Assembly (NCBI GenBank): GCA_024281055.1
Contig: JAMXLF010000044.1
Coordinates: 1-38,529, forward strand
From: Geobacteraceae bacterium
GTDB lineage: Bacteria; Desulfobacterota; Desulfuromonadia; Geobacterales; Geobacteraceae
Direction of reading: 5' to 3'
Length of the DNA: 38,529 nt
Made by a program: the position numbers and the translations under genes. Below, piece after piece: positions 18,350-27,138 of the stretch. The stretch's first letter is position 1, and each line of letters begins with the position of its first letter. The notes under the pieces are model-generated. The model saw only the letters and a program-made list of their open reading frames with translations, had not been told where the DNA came from and searched no databases.

Positions 18350-19672
18350 ATGGAATCGCTCGTGCAGAAAGTCACAGCTGATGAAAACATCCGGAAGATA
18401 GGCTCGTTGGCGGCAGAGCTTCACATAAAGGCATATCTTGTCGGAGGTGGCATCCGGGACATCCTTCTCGGCAGAGAAGCGAAGGACCTGGACTTTGCCC
18501 TGGATGCCGGGTTCGAGGAGCTTCCCCGTCGGTTCGCGCAGGAGATCGGGGGCAGTTTCTTCTGGCTCGACGAAGAGCGCCGCCAGGCCCGGGTGGTGCA
18601 AAAGGGTGGGGAGTTGGGCATCATCTTCGATTTTGCGCCTCTTCGCGGTGCGACCATCATCGAAGATCTGCTTGCGAGGGATTTCACCATCAACGCCATC
18701 GCGATTCCCATCGGATCAGTCACTACCGAGATCATCGATCCCCTGGACGGAAGGGGCGACCTCGCAAACCGACTCATTCGGGCATGCACGGAACGCACCT
18801 TTACCGACGACCCGCTGCGCCTTCTGCGGGCCTTTCGTTTCGCGGCATCCCTCGGGTTTGCCATCGAGGACTCGACGCGCAGGTGGATGGGGGGAAAGGA
18901 AAACCTTCTGGAGAGGGTTGCTGTGGAGCGGATCAGGGACGAGATCATGCAGACACTCGCAGTCCCGGTGAGTGCTCCGTCTCTGGCCGGTCTGCATCAG
19001 GAAGGACTGCTTCCCGTTGTTCTTTCCTTTCCGGACGAAAAGGGGTCTGAAGAGTTCAACCGGCGGCTGGTGGCCCTCGCTGCTTTCGAGCGCCTTTACG
19101 GCGGGCTGGAAATTCTCTTCGATGGCGATGCAGAGTGGGTGCGGACAGCCCTAGCCGTGGAGGTGGAGGGAGGGATCAGTCTTCTTGCTCTCGCCAAGCT
19201 GGCCGCCTTTCTCGGGCGGGACGATGGTGCGGAAACTGTGCCGGCCTTGACCAAAAATCTTCGGCTCGGCCGGAGGGCCACCCGGGTTTTGGGCCTCCTG
19301 CTTCCCCGGTTGTTCCCTGTCCTCGGGATCATCGAACAGAAACCCACCGGACGCGCCATGTACCGGTTTTTCCGGGACCGGGAGCCAGCGGGGCTTGCCG
19401 TTCTCCTCCTCGCCCTGGCACGGGATGATCTGCCGCTACCCTTCTGTCGCGACCTTTTGCGCTACCTGCGCGACGAGTACGATCCGGTGGCCAAAGAGTT
19501 TCTCCTCTCAGGCGACGAGGTGATGGAACTCCTCGGTATCGGGCAGGGGCCGGAGGTCGGCATGGTGCGGGAGCTTCTCCGTGTAGCTGAAAGCACCGGC
19601 ACCGTTTCCACGCGGGAAGAGGCGCGGAGCTTCATCAAAAACCAGTTGACAAAACCTGGGAGGATAGGCTAA
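18350..19672 (+). CDS. Class II tRNA nucleotidyltransferase / poly(A) polymerase family
   Basis: The 440-residue protein has the class II nucleotidyltransferase signature: the LVGGGIRD glycine loop, the metal-binding D46-x-D48 in KDLDFAL, RDFTINAIA, the DPLRLLRAFRFA motif, and a C-terminal helical domain. It therefore adds C and/or A to tRNA 3' ends or polyadenylates RNA. Geobacter sulfurreducens is known to have separate CC-adding, A-adding and poly(A) enzymes in this family, so I do not assign one symbol. ATG 18350 is taken as the start; ATG 18329 is an alternative, and both lack a clear Shine-Dalgarno. It is the last chromosomal-type gene before the tRNA. Confidence 0.88.
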   Translation: MESLVQKVTADENIRKIGSLAAELHIKAYLVGGGIRDILLGREAKDLDFALDAGFEELPRRFAQEIGGSFFWLDEERRQARVVQKGGELGIIFDFAPLRGATIIEDLLARDFTINAIAIPIGSVTTEIIDPLDGRGDLANRLIRACTERTFTDDPLRLLRAFRFAASLGFAIEDSTRRWMGGKENLLERVAVERIRDEIMQTLAVPVSAPSLAGLHQEGLLPVVLSFPDEKGSEEFNRRLVALAAFERLYGGLEILFDGDAEWVRTALAVEVEGGISLLALAKLAAFLGRDDGAETVPALTKNLRLGRRATRVLGLLLPRLFPVLGIIEQKPTGRAMYRFFRDREPAGLAVLLLALARDDLPLPFCRDLLRYLRDEYDPVAKEFLLSGDEVMELLGIGQGPEVGMVRELLRVAESTGTVSTREEARSFIKNQLTKPGRIG

Positions 19673-19689
19673 ATATATAGCTTCGTTGA

Positions 19690-19764
<75 letters not shown>

Positions 19765-19773
19765 GTAAAAACA

Positions 19774-19808
19774 AGGGGTTAGCCAGTGTTTGGTTAACCC
19801 CTATTTTG
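19774..19808 (+). terminator. Terminator after tRNA-Gly
   Basis: A 12-bp stem (19774-19785 with 19791-19802, one G-T pair) and 5-base loop is followed by ATTTTGTT. It lies 9 bases after the tRNA CCA. Confidence 0.8.
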
Positions 19809-19885
19809 TTGCTTATCAGTTTTTGTCTCCGCTTTTGTTTCCGTTTGGCGGAAAACCTAATCGATCATTGAACATGATAAAAAGG

Positions 19886-19913
19886 TTGCATATTGTAGTC
19901 TATCTGATAAAAT
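19886..19913 (+). promoter_or_regulatory. Sigma-70-type promoter for the first island gene
   Basis: A -35 box TTGCAT (19886-19891) and a -10 box TAAAAT (19908-19913) are separated by 16 bases, 35 bp upstream of the next start codon. A TGATAAAA repeat occurs at about 19875 and 19906. Confidence 0.45.
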
Positions 19914-19947
19914 AGTGATTGGCTGTAATGCTCGAGAGGAGGCATCC

Positions 19948-20934
19948 ATGTCGGACGAGTCCAGTGCTTATATTAGAGAGGAACTTGAGGCAATCCGCGC
20001 AGGGGAATCTCGCCGCTGGTGGCAAATAGGCTGCCTGCTTGACCAGGTGGAGGATACTAGATATTGGATGGAAGATGGAAGATCCTTTACGCACTGGATG
20101 CATAAACATGCTGCAGAATTTCCTGTGAAATGGACATCGCTATGGCGCTATATGAGTTCAGCAAGGTACTATAAGGCAATCAGCAGGGAAATACAGGAGA
20201 AGGGTATAAAAGGTATCAACTGCCCAAAATTCGAAGTCCTGCCAAAGAACGTTGGCCCAGAAGCTCTCGAATATTTATCCAAGATTTCCCGCGTTGCCCC
20301 GGACGACATTTTCTATCCCCTTGCAAACAATTTCTTGTCTGGAAAGGTTACCCGCGAAGAACTCCGAGAAGTTTGGGAAACGTTTCGCCCTGCCCTCGCC
20401 GGCAGGACTGCGAGAGGGCGCGGAGGTGCCCCGAAAATTGATGCGAAGAATTCCGACCAGAGTCGCATGGTGATGGAGGCGTGGGTCGCAACGATCCTGA
20501 AGAACGATACACAATGGCTCCGTTTTCCCGAGCAGCCCAATCCCCCCTTTATGAAGGAAGTGTTTCCTAGAGTCTGCGTGAGGGATTCAACGCGTCTTAT
20601 CCTTCGTCAAGACATAGAGATAGACGTCGTCATCGTCGCTCGAGAGAAACGCAATAGCCCAATAGAGTACCATGGCGTTGTTGTCACGGATTCTTTTGGA
20701 TCGGATGTCATCAACCGGCTCCGCGTGTATTCAGTGCTCTGCGACTGCACATGGGTGGTGGTGTCGGATGGTAGCGGCGTTTTCAAGCACTTTACCAAGG
20801 ACCAACTTGGCAGAGCAGGCATAATGGTCACGGATGGAGAATGCATCATGGTCGAGAAGCCTGCCGTTTACTCCACGGCGTGGTTCCGGGAATTATTGGC
20901 TATGAACCTGTTCGAGCAGTCGTTGCCGAAGTAG
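19948..20934 (+). CDS. Island protein of unknown function (328 aa)
   Basis: I do not recognise this family. The ATG at 19948 follows a strong GAGAGGAGG. The N-terminal half is helical and charged, with a W-rich patch (RRWWQIGCLL, FTHWMHKH) that resembles N-terminal regions of some plasmid or phage proteins. A Gly/Arg-rich hinge (RTARGRGGAP) follows at about residue 160. The C-terminal half is alpha/beta with strands such as IEIDVVIVAREK and YHGVVVTDSF, compatible with but not proving a nuclease-like fold. It is the first gene inside the island and is followed by the AlpA-like gene. No membrane segment or signal peptide is seen. Confidence 0.7.
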   Translation: MSDESSAYIREELEAIRAGESRRWWQIGCLLDQVEDTRYWMEDGRSFTHWMHKHAAEFPVKWTSLWRYMSSARYYKAISREIQEKGIKGINCPKFEVLPKNVGPEALEYLSKISRVAPDDIFYPLANNFLSGKVTREELREVWETFRPALAGRTARGRGGAPKIDAKNSDQSRMVMEAWVATILKNDTQWLRFPEQPNPPFMKEVFPRVCVRDSTRLILRQDIEIDVVIVAREKRNSPIEYHGVVVTDSFGSDVINRLRVYSVLCDCTWVVVSDGSGVFKHFTKDQLGRAGIMVTDGECIMVEKPAVYSTAWFRELLAMNLFEQSLPK

Positions 20935-20952
20935 AGAAAAAAATTTGGGGGC

Positions 20953-20981
20953 TTGTATTCTCTCCGAGGGTATAATATAAT
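20953..20981 (+). promoter_or_regulatory. Promoter upstream of the AlpA-like gene
   Basis: A -35 box TTGTAT (20953-20958) and a consensus -10 box TATAAT (20976-20981) are spaced by 17 bases. A second overlapping TATAAT lies at 20971-20976. It leaves an untranslated leader of about 100 bases before the ATG at 21090. Confidence 0.6.
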
Positions 20982-21089
20982 GATTCTGGTTGCACACGAA
21001 ACCGGCCGATTGAACGGCAGAGAATTTCGGGCGAATGGCTGAAGGAGATTCGGCCTTGCCTGGAACGACCACAGTCAGCAGGAGGAATA

Positions 21090-21314
21090 ATGTCCCAAGC
21101 CGCAAGCCCCGCAGAACAGCAGGATAGATTTGTCCGGAGTAAGGAACTCCGGGCAATAACCGGGTTGTCAGCCACGACCCTGTGGAGGTTGGAGCGAGCG
21201 AAGAAACTGCCTCCGAGGCGCAGAGTGTCTGAGGACTCCAGAACCGTGGTTTGGAGTCTGAACGAGATAACCGAGTGGATGCAGTCGAGACCACGTGTCG
21301 ATGCCGACGAATAG
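21090..21314 (+). CDS. AlpA-family helix-turn-helix regulator / excisionase-like protein
   Basis: A 74-residue MerR-like winged helix protein. It has FVRSKELRAITGLS, then TTLWRLERAKKLPPRR, and a C-terminal EITEWMQSR helix, the layout of AlpA-type phage regulators and recombination directionality factors. In mobile elements such proteins control the integrase or assist excision. The ATG at 21090 is preceded by AGGAGGAATA. It has its own promoter and a strong terminator, so it is a single-gene unit. Whether it acts on the integrase encoded 4 kb downstream is inferred. Confidence 0.85.
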   Translation: MSQAASPAEQQDRFVRSKELRAITGLSATTLWRLERAKKLPPRRRVSEDSRTVVWSLNEITEWMQSRPRVDADE

Positions 21315-21329
21315 GCGCGGGCAAGGGAA

Positions 21330-21355
21330 GGGGCGGCAAGAGCCGCCCCGTTTTT
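21330..21355 (+). terminator. Terminator after the AlpA-like gene
   Basis: GGGGCGGC and GCCGCCCC pair over 8 bp around AAGA, followed by GTTTTT. Confidence 0.92.
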
Positions 21356-21425
21356 GACGCTTTGGCCATAGTGGCTGAATGTGGCGCTAAGTCGCAGGTC
21401 GCTGGCAAAGGGCAAAGCACTGCGT

Positions 21426-21476
21426 GGTAAGTGGTAATGGTAATTGGTAACGTTACCATTACCATTACCACTTACC
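21426..21476. promoter_or_regulatory. 51-bp near-perfect palindrome, probable KfrA-like operator
   Basis: Arms 21426-21451 and 21452-21476 are reverse complements apart from one extra T in the left arm. They are built from repeats of GGTAA and GGTAATGG. It ends 14 bases before the start codon of the kfrA-like gene, overlapping where its promoter should be. KfrA proteins are known to bind their own operator, so autoregulation is the simplest reading. Confidence 0.75.
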
Positions 21477-21490
21477 AGGGAGGGGAGAAT

Positions 21491-22486
21491 ATGGCCAACG
21501 AAGAGCAGGAAGTGGTTATCGACAAGGCTGCTGTGGCAGCGGCGGTGCAGGCACTCGGGGAGGCGGGAGAGTACCCGTCAGTGCCCAAAATACGGGCCAA
21601 GCTCGAGGAGATGTTCGGACGTCCCGGCAATCAGAACCGAGTGCATGAACTGCAGAAACAAGTATTTGCCGACCGGGCTGCGGCCCAGTCCGACTTTGAG
21701 GCGCCGGCGGCAATCGAGCCGCTCCCGGAAGAGTATGGCGCACCAATGCGTGAGGCTAACGAAGTCTTTGCCAACCTTATGGGAGCGCTTGGTAACAAGT
21801 TGGCGCAAGGGCTCTCCACACTTAGGGCTGAGCTCACTCGCAGTGCCGCGGTCCAGATTGCCGAGGCTAAGGCCCAGAGCCAACGGCTTGTCGATAACGC
21901 GGACATCGAGCTCCGGGAGAACTTTGCGGAGGCCGCTCGCCTCGAGCATGCGCTAGAAGAGAAGGACGAAAGGGTCGCCGCGCTGACGGCAGAATTAAGC
22001 TCTACCCGGGAAAAGCTTGCAGCTACCAGCGAGAAGGCTAATCAGGCGACTGCCGACCGTGATGCGACGAAGGTGGAGCTGGCCTCTGTACGGGAAAAGG
22101 CCGACGCGGCCGCAAGGGAGCGAGGCGAGCTACTGGCAGAAAAGGCGAAAGTGGTTGAGCAACTCAGGGTCGCCCAAGAACGTGCGGATAGACTCGCCCA
22201 GGAGAACGAGCAATTGGCGGTAAAAAGCGCTGTCCTCGCGACAGAACTCGATACCGCCAGAATCGAGCTGGCTGCCGAGAAAGCCCGATCCGAAAAGCTT
22301 GCGGGCGACAGGGATGACGCAAAGCGTGAGGCTGCCCGCGAGCGAGAGAAAGCTGAGCAGGCGACGGTAGATGCAAGCGACTTGAAGGCACAGGTGGCCA
22401 GGCTTGAGGTTGAGCAAGCGGCCGCCCGGAGGAATCCAAGACCTGCCGATCGGAGGGGAGGTGCCGATAAGCCAGCACCGGTATAG
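21491..22486 (+). CDS. KfrA-like coiled-coil DNA-binding protein
   Basis: The 331-residue protein has an N-terminal KfrA-type DNA-binding domain (about residues 8-65, with AVQALGEAGEYPSVPKIRAK and the GRPGNQNRVHEL segment). A very long alanine- and glutamate-rich coiled coil follows (about 90-310), and the tail is basic and proline-rich. KfrA is a plasmid protein that autorepresses and can support segregation by forming filament-like structures. Here it suggests plasmid-type maintenance functions in an integrated element. The ATG at 21491 follows GGAGGGGAG, and a palindrome just upstream is the probable operator. The coiled-coil repeats could also be read as an SMC-like filament, but no ATPase motifs exist. 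Confidence 0.85.
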   Translation: MANEEQEVVIDKAAVAAAVQALGEAGEYPSVPKIRAKLEEMFGRPGNQNRVHELQKQVFADRAAAQSDFEAPAAIEPLPEEYGAPMREANEVFANLMGALGNKLAQGLSTLRAELTRSAAVQIAEAKAQSQRLVDNADIELRENFAEAARLEHALEEKDERVAALTAELSSTREKLAATSEKANQATADRDATKVELASVREKADAAARERGELLAEKAKVVEQLRVAQERADRLAQENEQLAVKSAVLATELDTARIELAAEKARSEKLAGDRDDAKREAAREREKAEQATVDASDLKAQVARLEVEQAAARRNPRPADRRGGADKPAPV

Positions 22487-22748
22487 ATGGTGCATTGAGC
22501 GATAGGGGGGGCTTAGAAACCGCTCAAGATCGTTCTGCTTTGCTGCCTGGGTGACAAGGTAAGCCGGAAGCTTATGCAGACGGTCGTACTGCGACACCGA
22601 GCAGTTCGATACTGCCACAAGATTGCGGTAACGGCGGGAGGACGACACTACTGCAATTGCGACGATGACCATGAATCGCGGCGGAGACCACCTGTCGCGG
22701 CTAAAAGGCCAGTGATGGCCAACCATACTGCTAACGAGGAGGATAATC

Positions 22749-23441
22749 ATGAACCAGATGACACCAGCAGAGGACTCAGCGATACTGATCGGCATGAGCA
22801 ATCACGCGAAACAGATCATCGGCATGGATTCTGATCAAGGGAGTCTTGTCGAACGAATCAATACCATCTGCCAGCGCTACGGCATGATTATAACTCGTGA
22901 TTGTCCGGCGCTCTCGGTTGCGGAATGGATGGTAATTTGCGAAGCCCTCATGGAGCCCAAACTGATCGATTTGCATGATTGGGAGAACGTTCAGACCTTC
23001 TGGGTTGAGTTCTGTGACGTAGACAGTTTGGGCGGACTTGGCAATGAGCGGGGAATTGATGTCTTTGCCCTTGCAGCCCGACTGAAACTAATGCCCTATG
23101 CCGAGATATGCGCTGTTCTTGAGGTAGCTTCCCGTTTTTGGGCGGACAAAAGCGGCCGGGCTTGGTCCTCCGACAAAGAGATGTTAGAGGACCTTGGGGC
23201 GAAGATTGGCTATCCGCAGGAGTATTGGCCTCGGTACAGAAATAACGAGATGCAGATGAAAAGGCCAAAAAGAATCCACGGATGCCAGAGCACAAATCAT
23301 ATGGAATGCCGTGGCGAACTTTGGACTTGCGAAGGATGCGGGAAAACTGTCTGCTATAACGAAGGAAACGCTGACAATTACCCAGAACTGTGCGATGACT
23401 GCTGGTACAAGAAAACACATAATGAACCTCTCTCTGACTAA
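22749..23441 (+). CDS. Island protein with C-terminal zinc ribbon
   Basis: A 230-residue protein of unknown family. The ATG at 22749 follows GAGGAGG. The N-terminal 165 residues are mostly helical with several tryptophans. The C-terminus has a zinc-ribbon-like set C194-x2-C197 and C215-x2-C218, with further cysteines at 179, 187 and 202, so a metal-binding nucleic-acid or protein contact module is likely. It follows the kfrA-like gene after a 262-bp gap in which I see no gene. A hairpin lies about 100 bp downstream. Confidence 0.7.
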   Translation: MNQMTPAEDSAILIGMSNHAKQIIGMDSDQGSLVERINTICQRYGMIITRDCPALSVAEWMVICEALMEPKLIDLHDWENVQTFWVEFCDVDSLGGLGNERGIDVFALAARLKLMPYAEICAVLEVASRFWADKSGRAWSSDKEMLEDLGAKIGYPQEYWPRYRNNEMQMKRPKRIHGCQSTNHMECRGELWTCEGCGKTVCYNEGNADNYPELCDDCWYKKTHNEPLSD

Positions 23442-25472
23442 TGCGGCTTACACAGAGATAGCGCATTCTGAGGGGGGCGAGGAAGCTCAAACGTTTTCTG
23501 CCATTCAGCATTCGGACGTTGGCGCCGCATCATGGTTGAAGAGGAGCCCGCTCTTTGTATAGATCGCTTAGAGCGGGCCTTATACAGTAACAGACTGACT
23601 GGACACCCATTGATCGCAGGTTTGACTCAGCACGAAGTTAAATAAGTGTTGACCATTCAAGCCGCAGCAGCACGCGGCCCCCGCGAGACAAGCACCCCCG
23701 AACAGGCCCGGGAACTGCGCCCGAGGAATCCTGGGACGGAGCCACCCCACCACAATGCGTGATGCCGGATTCGACCGAGGTTGAACGGCGCGACCAACGG
23801 TAATATTCCAGCCTCACTACCCATGCAAACACCCACCGCGGTGTACCCAATCAATCCGAGAATCGTGAGTCCCAGGACACCCGTTGTGCCGGTCGTGCTC
23901 CAATTTGCATGTGGGGGACACCGTTTGCCGGCCCGGGGCACAAGGTGACGCCGAACGCCAGCCAAAGCTGCTGCCAGCTCCGATGCAAGCCGGGGACCTG
24001 GCGCTCTTACCCTAGGATGAAAAAGTCTTTATGCAGTGGTACGAAGCGCAATACGGGTTCTGACGAATCGGCAGGATCAAGCGATGGCAGGACGCGTTCG
24101 GCACCTGCTGTAATAGCAGGTTATACTGCTACCATAGGCCGGTCATACCATTATGACAGGGAGGCGACAGGGGTATCACAGGAGTGTCACCGCGCCGGCA
24201 CGAATAAATGTATCTTCGCCTGTCCTGAATTTATTGTTGACAGCCAAACTGCCCGTGCTATGGTCGACGCATCCACTGCCACCCTGGCAGCCCCGCAAGT
24301 AAGAGCACAGCCAAGCAGGAGCGACCGAGGAACTGCGCCTCAGGTAACAAGGCAACCGGCTAGACCGCATGCCAACAGCTACTGCGCCTGTCCCACGAAC
24401 AAACCCACCGTAAGCGCACCCTTGAGTCGAAGCGTCATGTACACCGCCACGTGAACGTTTTTTCTCAAGGCCATTGCGCCCCCGTTTAAGGCTCATCGCA
24501 GCCTCCAAACCCATCTCGAAACTGCTGACACCCGTTGCTCTGCTGGTTGATGTTGACCCCGCCGGGGCCATCGACAACGCAGACCGGGATAACATGCACA
24601 CGAAACCAAGCCAGCTCCCCAGCCATCCGACGACAGCCTTCCGACCCTGATGGGGGACGACTGACTGCAGGATCGCATGGCGGGCACAGTTCGGCGACAC
24701 GCTCAGCGTGATGATGTTGTGACGGTCTGGCGTTGGTGCCGACCGAATCGACCAGAGAAAGGAGCTACCATGAATGAGAAGGCAGGGTAATCCGAAGGCC
24801 CGGTGCGTCTCTTTGAGCGAGCGTTAAGCGAGCGTTGATTGCTGATGCGACCGCCGCCGCACTTGACCGAAACCACCGTAGACTCCACCTCACTTGATGC
24901 CACCTTTTTCTTTCGTCGCATCGAGCAATCACAAAGAGACGCACCTCGCCAGCCTGCCACCAGAGCCGTTTTGCATGATGGTTTTCGGATATGGCCACCT
25001 TAAAGGGGCTGCCTGAAAGGTGCGTAGCAACAGCATCGACCGGCGCATTCGGCGCCGAAATCACATACCGCGTTTGCGGGACAGATCAACCACCCGGGCC
25101 CCCCGGGGCCATCGTCCGGACCAGCGGAACTGCGCCGCTGATCGTCCGACGACACACACCCATAAGCTGTGTGAGAGCAGGAAGAAGGCCGCAGAGCTAG
25201 CCACTCTGTGCAAAAAGACCACCGACAGTAGTGCCGGCTTCATCCCCGGCATGAGGGCACGCGCATATATGAGCGCGAGGATTCAGTTCCGCTGCCCGTG
25301 CGTCCAACGGCCCACGACTTGCGACAGCAAGCCGCGCCAGCCAATGGAGAGTCTCGTCAGAGATCCGTGGTTCGTCACTTAACTTTTCCCCGTGTCGCCC
25401 CTCAGCCGCACTCCGGTGCCACTGAGGGACGGCACTGCCTGTCCGACTCTGCTCATATCATGGAGGTACATC
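23442..25472. other. About 2 kb without a convincing gene
   Basis: Only short, overlapping frames without ribosome-binding sites are found here on either strand. Visible items are a 9-bp hairpin (23546-23554 with 23570-23578), a palindrome GTCATA-CCAT-TATGAC (24142-24157), a promoter-like TTGACA with TATGGT 16 bases on (24236-24263), an aborted six-codon frame with a good ribosome-binding site (ATG 24770), and a direct repeat of GCGAGCGTT near 24816-24836. This is either decayed coding DNA or carries a non-coding RNA or cis-acting site of the element. Confidence 0.5.
23546..23578 (+). terminator. Hairpin after the zinc-ribbon gene
   Basis: GCCCGCTCT and AGAGCGGGC form a perfect 9-bp stem with a 15-base loop. 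Only a weak CTTAT follows, so termination is uncertain. Confidence 0.4.
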
Positions 25473-26537
25473 ATGGGACGACTGGTTGAAGTCCTCGGCA
25501 AACCCCGGAAGCTATCAGCCAATGCCAAGCGCCTCGTAGCGCAAATGGCAGAAGCCATCAGAACCAAAGGCGGTGCCCGGAAGAAGGGGGCATCGCAAGA
25601 GAAAGCCCACGCGGCCCGCAACGCCCTCGCGGTCTCTCTCGCCATGCAAGGGATCAAGAACATGTACGAACAGGGGAAATGCGTCGTGAAACAGCACCAC
25701 ATCATCGCGTTCCTCGAGGGCGAAAAGCTGCACAAGGTGCCGTCCACGATCCAGTCCTACCTGACATACATCCGGTCCCTGCAGACCTCGATAGGCAGGG
25801 AGTGGGTGACCGGGCACAACAAAGTTTATGCCCGAGTCGTCGACCACAAGAGGGAGGTGACCGAGTATTCCGCGACGCGCACCGAAGCTGACCGCAAACA
25901 GCCGAAGCGGATCGACCAGGCCCAATTCGCCGCCGCTGTAGAAATAATTCGGGGCAAATGCCCTTCAACGTTCCACGCTGTTCGCCTAGATAGGTTTGTT
26001 GGTATGCGACCTGCTGAGGCAAGGATGTGGCGCGGCGAAGAATTATTTCAAAGGGATGGCAAATACTACCTGGAGGATCTCAACGGCAAGGCGCGGGAGG
26101 TCTCGGTTAAGCAACTGGAGCGCCGCTATACTTCGGCAATCTCGCGCCACCTGATGCAAACGGTGAACAAGGAACAAGACGGCATGCGGTTTGTCGTCGT
26201 ATACGACGGGGCCAAGAACAACAACCCACGCCTGTGCAAGGTCTTCCTGCAGAGCCAGAGAGACGCATTGGACGGGGCCAAGCGATATATGCGTGAGACC
26301 GGGCGGCAATCGCTGTACGACCCGGAGAAGTACAAGACGAAGGAGCAGGTGCAGAGCCGCTTTGGCAACGTCGCCAGAGCCGCCGGAATGACGCAGGAGA
26401 ACAACTGCAACCCCCACCTGGGGAGGCACGAGCTGGCTTGGGAGCTCTACAACAAGCACGGCTGGAGCTTCGAGAGAATCACCCTCTACCTTGGCCACTA
26501 CTCGGCGGACAAGGTTCTGCATTACGTCAAGCTTTAG
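25473..26537 (+). CDS. Tyrosine recombinase (integrase)
   Basis: The 354-residue site-specific recombinase of the phage-integrase type cuts and rejoins DNA at att sites through a 3'-phosphotyrosine. Catalytic residues are visible: R179 in GMRPAEA, H315-x-x-R318 in HLGRHE, H342 in LGHYS and the nucleophile Y351 in LHYVKL. The N-terminal half has a SAM-like core-binding region (around KQHHIIAFLEGEK and STIQSYLTYIRSL). The ATG at 25473 follows ATGGAGGT; the frame upstream to 25392 lacks conserved features. It lies 5.7 kb from the tRNA rather than adjacent to it, so the element either has an internal integrase or is a composite. An efficient terminator follows. Confidence 0.92.
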   Translation: MGRLVEVLGKPRKLSANAKRLVAQMAEAIRTKGGARKKGASQEKAHAARNALAVSLAMQGIKNMYEQGKCVVKQHHIIAFLEGEKLHKVPSTIQSYLTYIRSLQTSIGREWVTGHNKVYARVVDHKREVTEYSATRTEADRKQPKRIDQAQFAAAVEIIRGKCPSTFHAVRLDRFVGMRPAEARMWRGEELFQRDGKYYLEDLNGKAREVSVKQLERRYTSAISRHLMQTVNKEQDGMRFVVVYDGAKNNNPRLCKVFLQSQRDALDGAKRYMRETGRQSLYDPEKYKTKEQVQSRFGNVARAAGMTQENNCNPHLGRHELAWELYNKHGWSFERITLYLGHYSADKVLHYVKL

Positions 26538-26561
26538 TGATCTGCCGCACACTAACGGCAA

Positions 26562-26587
26562 AGAGGCCTCGTTTGAGGCCTTTTTTT
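26562..26587 (+). terminator. Terminator after the integrase gene
   Basis: AGGCCTC and GAGGCCT pair over 7 bp around GTTT and are followed by a T-run. Confidence 0.92.
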
Positions 26588-26689
26588 GTTGACAGGAGAA
26601 ATGATGGCGCGATGGTGGCGCCGTCCAAACCGTTTCCTGCGCCTCGCGCACCCGCCACAAGGCGAAAATACCAACCACGGAGGAATCCC

Positions 26690-27079
26690 ATGGCACAAAA
26701 GTTTTCCGAAATCGAGTCGATGGAGGACCTGGCCTAGATTGACTTCGTTCTTGCCCAGAATGAAGATGAAGCTGTCTTCACCATCGAGGACGGGATCAAA
26801 CAGCTGAATGCATGCTGCGCCAACAAGCAGTTTGCTGGTGCGCTTCAGCACGCCATTGACATTGGGCGAGCTGCCAACTGGCTGAAAGTCATCTTGCCGG
26901 AGCGCGAGGCGCTCATTCGCGAGAGGGGCAAGCGACGGTGTGTAATCAAAATCGCCGACTATCGGTCGCCGATGGCGCAGGTCGTAACTCAGGCCGAACT
27001 CAGCAAAAAGCTTGCTGCGGGCGAGTTGAAGCCCGGGACTGTACTGCACATCACCGACGCGGATGACATTCCGTTCTGA
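26690..27079 (+). pseudogene. Small gene with an in-frame amber codon
   Basis: From an ATG at 26690 with GGAGGA upstream, 15 codons (MAQKFSEIESMEDLA) lead to TAG at 26735-26737. The same frame then stays open for another 113 codons with well-formed, protein-like sequence (IDFVLAQNEDEAVF, LPEREALIRERGKRR, TQAELSKKLAAGE) to a TGA at 27077-27079. No ATG or GTG start with a Shine-Dalgarno follows the TAG closely. A single C-to-T change at a CAG codon would explain it. It may be a pseudogene, a suppressed amber, or a sequencing error. The protein family is not recognised. A bidirectional hairpin terminator follows at once. Confidence 0.7.
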
Positions 27080-27084
27080 TGCGG

Positions 27085-27111
27085 AAAGCCCCTCTGCTGA
27101 GGGGCTTTTTC
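27085..27111. terminator. Terminator after the amber-interrupted gene
   Basis: AGCCCCTC (27087-27094) and GAGGGGCT (27099-27106) pair over 8 bp around TGCT, with a T-run to 27110 and AA before it. It may also serve the minus-strand gene ending at 27139. Confidence 0.88.
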
Positions 27112-27138
27112 GCGTTCGAGGCACCGCATTCAGGGTGG

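Noticed and set aside
21426-21476. CRISPR-like repeats in the GGTAA array
   Set aside because: The repeats are short, contiguous and form a palindrome without spacers; no cas gene is present.
23657-23965. 102-codon minus-strand frame with a hydrophobic stretch
   Set aside because: It has no ribosome-binding site and atypical codon use, and lies in a region with many equal-quality random frames.
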